Assembly: GCA_035527715.1 (NCBI GenBank) | Contig: DATKZY010000039.1 | Location: forward strand, 1-26,581 | Length of the DNA: 26,581 bases | Source of the DNA: DSUN01 sp035527715 | Lineage (GTDB): Bacteria; Planctomycetota; PUPC01; DSUN01 | Reading direction: 5' to 3' | Part shown: one piece after another, positions 21,856-26,581 of the stretch | Layout: each line of letters starts with the position of its first letter | Position numbering within the stretch: the stretch's first letter is position 1 | The notes under the pieces: generated by a model | What the model saw: only the letters and a program-made list of their open reading frames with translations | Database searches by the model: none | Told to the model about the DNA's origin: nothing | Made by a program: the position numbers and the translations under genes

Positions 21856-22971
21856 TCACACGAAGTAGAAGAACGACGCGAAGATCATGTCGGCCACGAT
21901 GATGAAAAAGATGTCCATGACGACGGAGCGCGTGGTGGCAAGGCCGATGCCGCGGGCGCCGCCGGCGACGCGGAGCCCGCTGTGGCAGGCCACCAGGCCG
22001 ATGATGACGGCGAAGATGCAGCTCTTGGCGAGCCCCTGGCCGATGTCGCCCAGCGTGGCCGCGGCCACCAGCTCGTTCCACCAGGCGATCGAGCTCTCGC
22101 CCAGCAGGCCGATGCCCACGAGCGCGCCGCCGGCGTTGCCCGCCACCATCGCCAGCACGGTGAGCGCGGGCACGGCGAGGAACAACGCCCAGAGCTTCGG
22201 GGCGACGAGGAACTTGGCGATGTTGAAGCCCATCGAGCGGAGGGCGTCAATCTCCTCCTGCACGCTCATCGTGGCCAGCTCGGCCGTGATGGCGGCGCCG
22301 CTGCGGGCCGACACGATGATCCCGGTCAGGAACGCGCCCAGCTCCTGCGCGAAGGCCACCACCACGAGGTCGGCCACGAGAATCGTCTGGCCGAGCTGGC
22401 GAAGCTGCGCCGCGGCCAGCAGGGCGATGATGATGCCCAGCAGGAAGTTCAGCAGGACCACGATGCCGATCGCGCGCACGCCCATCTCGTACAGCTCGTC
22501 GAGCAGCGAGCCCCATCGCAGCCCCTTGCCCCGCACGGGGGCGAGGACCGACCAGTACAGGGCGTCCACCCCCAGCTCCCTGGCCGCGCGCAGCTCGCCC
22601 CATTTCTCGAACACGATTGAGCCGAGGCGCTCGAAGAGGCCCTCCCGCCGATGGCGCGGCGAGGGGGCCTCCTCGAGCGCCGGGCGAAGGAACTCCAGGA
22701 GCCTGGCCGCCTGGCCCTGCGCCCCTTCGAGGCGCAGCGCGGCCCCGCGCGCGCGGGCCGCCTTTGCGGCCAGCCGCAGGAAGGCGGCCCCCTGCGTGTC
22801 CAGCCGCTCGACCCCGCTGAGGTCCACCGCCAGGTCCTGCGCCCCCTGTTCGAGGCGGGCGCGGACGGCCTCCAGCAGCTCGCGCCCGCCCTCGAGCGAG
22901 AGCTTCGCCGGCGCCACCAGGGGGCCGGCGCCTGCGGCGGGTGCAGTGGCGTCGCTCACGTGGCCTCCCAT
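21856..22971 (-). CDS. mlaE: STAS-MlaE fusion permease of the Mla/MCE transporter
   Basis: A 371-residue inner-membrane permease in which an N-terminal STAS domain (about 20-105; DLAVDLSGVERLDTQGAAFLRLAAKA) is joined to a full MlaE domain (about 140-371). In E. coli the STAS partner MlaB is separate; here it is fused. Membrane segments include IGIVVLLNFLLGIIIALLAA, VADLVVVAFAQELGAFLTGI and the C-terminal SVVMDIFFIIVADMIFASFF; the conserved SARSGAAITAELATMSVQEEIDALRSMG loop contacts the ATPase. The ATG at 22971 lacks a clear ribosome site; a GTG at 22959 has GGGAGG four nt upstream and may be the true start. The ThuA gene ends 25 bp upstream. Confidence 0.93.
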   Translation of the reverse strand: MGGHVSDATAPAAGAGPLVAPAKLSLEGGRELLEAVRARLEQGAQDLAVDLSGVERLDTQGAAFLRLAAKAARARGAALRLEGAQGQAARLLEFLRPALEEAPSPRHRREGLFERLGSIVFEKWGELRAARELGVDALYWSVLAPVRGKGLRWGSLLDELYEMGVRAIGIVVLLNFLLGIIIALLAAAQLRQLGQTILVADLVVVAFAQELGAFLTGIIVSARSGAAITAELATMSVQEEIDALRSMGFNIAKFLVAPKLWALFLAVPALTVLAMVAGNAGGALVGIGLLGESSIAWWNELVAAATLGDIGQGLAKSCIFAVIIGLVACHSGLRVAGGARGIGLATTRSVVMDIFFIIVADMIFASFFYFV

Positions 22972-22996
22972 CGCTCCGCGTCAGAGGTGCCGGGCC

Positions 22997-23824
22997 TCAC
23001 TTCTTCGGCCTGCCGTCGGTGCCCAGGGGGGCCTCGCCGGGCAGGTCGCCCATCGCCCACAGCAGGCCGTTCACGAGGTGCTTCTGGAAGCGCTCGTCGG
23101 CCCACACGTTCTTGCCGTGGCCGAGGGCCGTATAGAAGACCCTGCCCTTGCCGTAGGGATGGCACCAGGCGATGCCGAAATCGAGGTCCTTGCGGATCTT
23201 CTCGCCCTTCTTGGGGTCCACCGAGGCGTTGTCGAGGCTGATGAGGACGTGGGTCTTCTCGCGCGACCAGGGGTTGAAGGCGTAGATTTCGTCGCGCACC
23301 TCGAATGCCTCACCGAGGTGGGCGGTGGCGGGGTGCTTCGCGTCCTCGACGATCATCCGCACCTTGCCGACCCAGGGGTGGCTGACGAAGACGCCGTCAA
23401 CCATCTCGGCGTAGTCGGGCCACTTTGTCTGCGGGCACATGTAGAGGCCCGAATGGATCGCCACAAGGGCCTTGCCACCGCGGACGAACTCGATGAGCGC
23501 CTTCTTGTTCTCGTCGGTCAGCGGCGGCTTCACCTTGGTCAGTTCCCCGCCGCCGTAGGACACCATCGCGTCGAACTTGCCCAGGTACTCGGGCGTCCAC
23601 TTCGAGCAGTCGGTGCACTCCTCGACCTCGAACGCGGCATCCTCCTTGGCCGCGGCATCCTTGAGCACCTGGAGCACGGCGGCGATGCCGTCGCCGTGGC
23701 GGTAGCCCTCGGTCTGCGAGTAGTACACCACGCGGCGCTTGGCCCCGGCCTCCACCGTGGCGCCGAACCCAAGGAGCATCGCTGCCCCTGTCGCCACAAC
23801 AACCCAGCCGCTTCTGCACTTCAT
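22997..23824 (-). CDS. Secreted ThuA-domain protein
   Basis: A 275-residue protein with a signal peptide (about 1-25, MKCRSGWVVVATGAAMLLGF...) and a ThuA/type-1-glutamine-amidotransferase-like fold. Typical segments are RVVYYSQTEGYRHGDGI, DAMVSYGGGELT, GKALVAIHSGLYM, VSHPWVGKVRM, HPATAHLGEAFEVRDEIYAF and the C-terminal CHPYGKGRVFYTALGHG. ThuA proteins are linked to trehalose or other sugar use in some bacteria and are abundant as secreted proteins in planctomycetes, with no settled reaction. ATG 23824 is chosen over 23848 because AGGAGG lies six nt upstream and it starts the signal peptide. It lies between GH38 and mlaE in one run of genes. Confidence 0.92.
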   Translation of the reverse strand: MKCRSGWVVVATGAAMLLGFGATVEAGAKRRVVYYSQTEGYRHGDGIAAVLQVLKDAAAKEDAAFEVEECTDCSKWTPEYLGKFDAMVSYGGGELTKVKPPLTDENKKALIEFVRGGKALVAIHSGLYMCPQTKWPDYAEMVDGVFVSHPWVGKVRMIVEDAKHPATAHLGEAFEVRDEIYAFNPWSREKTHVLISLDNASVDPKKGEKIRKDLDFGIAWCHPYGKGRVFYTALGHGKNVWADERFQKHLVNGLLWAMGDLPGEAPLGTDGRPKK

Positions 23825-23835
23825 CTCGGGCCTCC

Positions 23836-23868
23836 TTTCACGTTCCACGCATCACGTTTCACGTTCCA
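23836..23868. repeat. Direct repeat TTTCACGTTCCA at the GH38-ThuA junction
   Basis: A perfect 12-nt direct repeat at 23836-23847 and 23857-23868, with a further CACG between. The second copy covers the last codons of GH38 (ending ERET), and the first touches the ThuA ribosome site. The end of GH38 may therefore have been rewritten by the repeat. Confidence 0.6.
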
Positions 23869-26341
23869 TCATGTCCACCTCGTGCGCCGTCCTCGCCTCG
23901 AGGTCGAAGCGAAGGGTCTTGATCTCGAACGGCCCCACGCGCCCCGTCCAGGCGGCCTGAGCGAAATGGATGTCCACGCGGGCCTCGGTCGCGCGGCCGG
24001 CGGTCTCGACGAAGCGCACGACGAGGCCGTCGCCCTCCTCGGCCTTCTTCAGCACGGTGAGAAGCAGGTTGTCGGGCTTCAGCTCCACGGCCGAGCCGTA
24101 GGACGAGATGGTGCCGTCCTGCACGTCCTCGAAGCGATAAAAGACGGGCACGTTCAGGCTTTGCGCCTCGCGCACCACCCCGGCGTCGTGCCACGAGCCG
24201 CCATGAGGCACGAGGCGATAGCGGATGACGTGCTCGCCCTGGTCGGTGTACTGGTACTCGACGCCCGGCTCGGGCTTTCGGGGGTCGTGGAAGGCGTAGA
24301 TGGGGCTGCGAAGCAGGCTCAGGCGCATCTCGGAGCCCAGCACGTCGGCGCCGTACTTCCCGTCGTTGATCAAGGCGAGCCCCGCCGGCTGGCCGCCCAC
24401 CGTGCCCGAGAGGTCGATCCAGCGTTGGACAGGCTCCTCCTCGCCGTTCGTGGGGCGCGTGATGCAGCCGTAGGGCACCGCGAACGTGGCGACGGGGGTC
24501 TCGATGGCCGTGGGGAAGGCGAGCTTGAGCATCTTGTGCCTCTCGTGCCAGTCCACCACCAGGCACACGTCAATCCGCGCCATCGCGTCGTAGAGGTAAA
24601 AGGTCTGCTCGGCCGTCGAGTCGCCCCATCGGCTTCGCACGCGGATGGCGGCGCGGACTGGGCCTTTCTCCACGATCTCAGGCGGGCCGACCGGCTCGAA
24701 GCGGCCGATCTCATCGCGGAAGGCGGCGACCCCGTGGCTCCACGTGTCGCTCGCGTCGCGCAGCACCACCAGCGCGGCGCCGGGGCCGGCGAGGAGATTC
24801 CGCCGCTCTTGTCCCTTTGGTCCCTTTCGTCCCTTAGGTCCCTTTTCTTCCAAGGGACTCAAGGGACCTAAGGGACCCAAGGGACTTGTCTGCCGCTTGT
24901 CTCGCAGGGCCAGCAGGCCCCCGGTCTTCGGGTCCAGCTCAATGGCAACGAGGCCGTTCTCGATCGAGGTCGGCGTCGCCACCAGCCCCGAGGCGGCAGG
25001 CTGCGGCTCGTGCTCGGTGCTCAGGTGGTAGCAGGCGAAGCCGAGCGAGCGGAGGCGCGTGCGGAAGACCACGTGCCCCTCGACACGCTGCACCGGCACC
25101 TCGTTGAACTGCTCGTCGAAGAGGGCGAGCTTCGGCGCGTCCTCCTGCGGCTCGAGCTCGATCACGTCCTCGCGGTCGAAGCCCAGCGGATTGAAGAAGG
25201 TGATGGGCGAGGCGCCGCGCGTGGTGTCAATGTGGCGGCCCCACTCCTCGAGCGACTCGGTGATGATGCGCATCGCCGTGCCCCGCACCTCGTCGAGAAG
25301 CGGCCAGGCGTCGTCGTAGGCCTCGGGGATGCTGGTGCCCGCCAGCACGTCGTGGAACTGGTGGAAGAGCACGGTCTCCCAGGCCTTGCTGAGGGTGGGC
25401 TGCTGCGGTTCGGCACCGAACGCCGCCGTGGCGATGGCCGCGAAGCGCTCGGCCACGAGCAGCAGCTCCTCGCACTCGTGGTTCATCCGCTTGATGTCCG
25501 ACACCACCGTGTAGCAGCCGCGGGCGTGGTGCTGAAGCTCGTCGGCCACGACGGGCAGGCGGCCCCGCTCGCCCTCCACGGCCTCGAAGAAGCGCTGTGG
25601 CGTGCTGAAGATGGCGTTCGGCCCTTCGGGGTCGGCGGCGACCTGGAGGATGCTGGCGATGTTGGCCTTCGTGGGGCCGCCGCCGTGGTCGCCGACCCCG
25701 TAGAAGCACATCACGTGGCCGAGACCCAGGGGCGCCTGGTCCGCCGCCTGACGGATGCGCTCGGCAATCTCGTCGGGGCCGCAGCAGTAGTGGTGCGGCG
25801 GGCGACACGCGAGCACCTGCGAGCCATCGGGCGCCTGCCACAGAAAGAGGCCGGCGGGGAGCGTCTTCTCGTGCGGCCCGGGGCGGAAGAAGACATAGGT
25901 GTCGAGCCCGCACTTCTTCAGAATCTGCGGCAGCGTGCCCGCGTGGCCGAACGAGTCCACGTTATAGCCCACCCGCACGTCCACGCCAAACTTCTGTTGG
26001 AAGTACCGCTTGCCGTAGAGTGCCTGGCGGACGAACGACTCGCCGCACGGGATATTGCAGTCGGGCTGCTCCCACCACCCGCCGACGATGCACCAGCGCC
26101 CTTCGGCCACCCGCTGGCGGATCTGCTCGAACAGCTCGGGCTCGCGCTCCTCCAGCCACTGGCAGGTCGCGGCGGAGCTGCGGCAGAAGGTGAACCCAGG
26201 CGTCTCCTCCATCCGCTCCAGGGCGCTCCGGCACGTCTCGCGCACCACCTGGAACCCCTCCTCCGCCCGCCACAGCCACACCGGGTCAATGTGCGCGTTG
26301 CCGATCATGTGGACGGTGATGTTCGCACGCGAGCTGTCCAT
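23852..26341 (-). CDS. Glycoside hydrolase family 38 alpha-mannosidase
   Basis: An 829-residue enzyme that removes alpha-linked mannose with retention, using a metal ion. The catalytic N-terminal domain has NAHIDPVWLWR (H17 and D19 as metal ligands), GGWWEQPDCNIPCGES and VGYNVDSFGHAGTLPQ with nucleophile D129, then YGVGDHGGGPT with a further metal-ligand His. Helical and beta-sandwich domains follow (TFFNPLGFDREDVIEL; WHERHKMLKLAFPT). Residues about 486-511 are a low-complexity SPL/GPL-KGPKG insert coded by a repeat array. No signal peptide is seen, suggesting a cytoplasmic enzyme acting on imported oligosaccharides. Start 26341 is chosen because GAGGAG lies 10 nt upstream and the extension to 26425 runs into the promoter. 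Confidence 0.93.
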   Translation of the reverse strand: MDSSRANITVHMIGNAHIDPVWLWRAEEGFQVVRETCRSALERMEETPGFTFCRSSAATCQWLEEREPELFEQIRQRVAEGRWCIVGGWWEQPDCNIPCGESFVRQALYGKRYFQQKFGVDVRVGYNVDSFGHAGTLPQILKKCGLDTYVFFRPGPHEKTLPAGLFLWQAPDGSQVLACRPPHHYCCGPDEIAERIRQAADQAPLGLGHVMCFYGVGDHGGGPTKANIASILQVAADPEGPNAIFSTPQRFFEAVEGERGRLPVVADELQHHARGCYTVVSDIKRMNHECEELLLVAERFAAIATAAFGAEPQQPTLSKAWETVLFHQFHDVLAGTSIPEAYDDAWPLLDEVRGTAMRIITESLEEWGRHIDTTRGASPITFFNPLGFDREDVIELEPQEDAPKLALFDEQFNEVPVQRVEGHVVFRTRLRSLGFACYHLSTEHEPQPAASGLVATPTSIENGLVAIELDPKTGGLLALRDKRQTSPLGPLGPLSPLEEKGPKGRKGPKGQERRNLLAGPGAALVVLRDASDTWSHGVAAFRDEIGRFEPVGPPEIVEKGPVRAAIRVRSRWGDSTAEQTFYLYDAMARIDVCLVVDWHERHKMLKLAFPTAIETPVATFAVPYGCITRPTNGEEEPVQRWIDLSGTVGGQPAGLALINDGKYGADVLGSEMRLSLLRSPIYAFHDPRKPEPGVEYQYTDQGEHVIRYRLVPHGGSWHDAGVVREAQSLNVPVFYRFEDVQDGTISSYGSAVELKPDNLLLTVLKKAEEGDGLVVRFVETAGRATEARVDIHFAQAAWTGRVGPFEIKTLRFDLEARTAHEVDMMERET
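24811..24885. repeat. Inverted array of AAGGGAC heptamers inside the GH38 gene
   Basis: Four GTCCCTT units (24811-24844) face four AAGGGAC units (24852-24885) across a 7-nt centre. All eight heptamers are perfect and spaced exactly 9 bp apart, so the array keeps the reading frame and codes for three-residue repeats. As a DNA or RNA hairpin the heptamers pair and only the 2-nt spacers mismatch. Confidence 0.85.
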
Positions 26342-26395
26342 CGGCTCGCCGCTCCTCGCGGGTTGCACGCGGCCCCCAAGCCATCCTTCACGGGC

Positions 26396-26425
26396 AGTAT
26401 AGCAGGAAATCGGCGAGGGGGTCAA
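26396..26425 (-). promoter_or_regulatory. Sigma-70-type promoter of the GH38-ThuA-Mla run
   Basis: Minus-strand TTGACC (26420-26425), an 18-bp spacer and TATACT (26396-26401), each 5/6. It is 54 bp upstream of the GH38 start. No other clear promoter is seen in the short gaps down to 19321, so it may serve all six genes. Confidence 0.65.
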
Positions 26426-26478
26426 CAGGGAGGCTTGACAGGGTGCGTGTAATCTCCTTCGGTCGGAAAAGCCAGTTG

Positions 26479-26493
26479 CGCGATACTATCGCG
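26479..26493. promoter_or_regulatory. Perfect 15-nt palindrome, possible operator
   Basis: CGCGATACTATCGCG is a perfect dyad with one central base. It lies about 54 bp upstream of the -35 box of the GH38 promoter, a plausible place for a regulator of the mannosidase-Mla run. Function not known. Confidence 0.35.
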
Positions 26494-26520
26494 GGCACCC
26501 CCAATCCCGCAGCTGACCCA

Positions 26521-26575
26521 ACGCCCGCAGGGCGTGGCGGAGTAAAGCCCACGGCGATGCTTTGGGAGCCGTGGG
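26521..26575. repeat. Two adjacent hairpins at the window edge
   Basis: ACGCCC-GCA-GGGCGT (26521-26535) is a perfect 6-bp hairpin. CCCACGGC (26548-26555) pairs perfectly with GCCGTGGG (26568-26575) over a 12-nt loop. Together they look like another palindromic repeat unit; it may continue past the window end. Confidence 0.55.
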
Positions 26576-26581
26576 TAAGGG

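Overview
This is 26.6 kb of high-GC bacterial DNA. The gene content points to the Planctomycetota or a close PVC-group relative: a PEP-CTERM-anchored secreted protein, a ThuA-domain secreted protein, several xylose-isomerase-like TIM-barrel proteins (one with a twin-arginine signal), a DUF4432 aldose-epimerase-like protein, a sigma-70-type factor with an unusual N-terminal extension, and many short palindromic repeats between genes. This placement is inferred from gene content; the window holds no rRNA gene, and I recognise no tRNA gene.

Layout. (1) Positions 1-754 (-) hold the N-terminal 251 codons of a cysteine desulfurase cut off by the window edge. (2) Positions 755-1225 hold two facing promoters and two copies of a TTGGCATT hairpin. 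(3) Positions 1226-6980 (+) are a run of housekeeping and hypothetical genes: lysS, nadB (overlapping by 4 bp), a cyclodeaminase-like folate enzyme, a zinc-ribbon-like hypothetical, a 56-residue hypothetical and a DUF4432 protein. A pyrimidine tract and a palindrome lie in two of its gaps. (4) A nested palindrome of about 200 bp precedes a solitary DNA methyltransferase, which ends at a 16-bp GC-rich hairpin. (5) On the minus strand is a small secreted-protein gene whose signal peptide is cut from its body by an in-frame, stop-containing hairpin. A Tat-exported TIM-barrel protein follows on the same strand, then two plus-strand TIM-barrel sugar isomerase/epimerase-like genes. (6) A PEP-CTERM protein lies behind a sigma-54-type promoter with two direct-repeat upstream sites and a leader hairpin. 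It converges on a large secreted glycoside hydrolase. (7) A perfect-consensus sigma-70 promoter drives an unusual sigma factor, followed by an unrecognised 191-residue protein. (8) From 26341 back to 19321 (-) runs an apparent operon: GH38 alpha-mannosidase, ThuA protein, STAS-MlaE permease, MlaF ATPase, MlaD substrate-binding protein and an MCE-type auxiliary lipoprotein.

Function. The window mixes central metabolism (NAD synthesis, tRNA charging, one-carbon folate chemistry, sulfur mobilisation) with sugar and polysaccharide handling (GH38, a CBM9-containing hydrolase, three TIM-barrel isomerase-like proteins, an aldose-epimerase-like protein, ThuA) and envelope lipid transport (Mla/MCE). 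Recognisable sigma-70-type promoters precede most transcription units; the PEP-CTERM gene alone has a -24/-12 promoter.

The most unusual content is in the non-coding layer and in two chimeric proteins. At least eight families of short palindromic or tandem repeats sit at gene junctions, and two of them have entered coding sequence: one breaks a signal-peptide gene and one adds about 26 low-complexity residues to the GH38 enzyme. The PEP-CTERM leader and the HTH-HTH-HTH-sigma fusion are the best candidates for under-described regulation.
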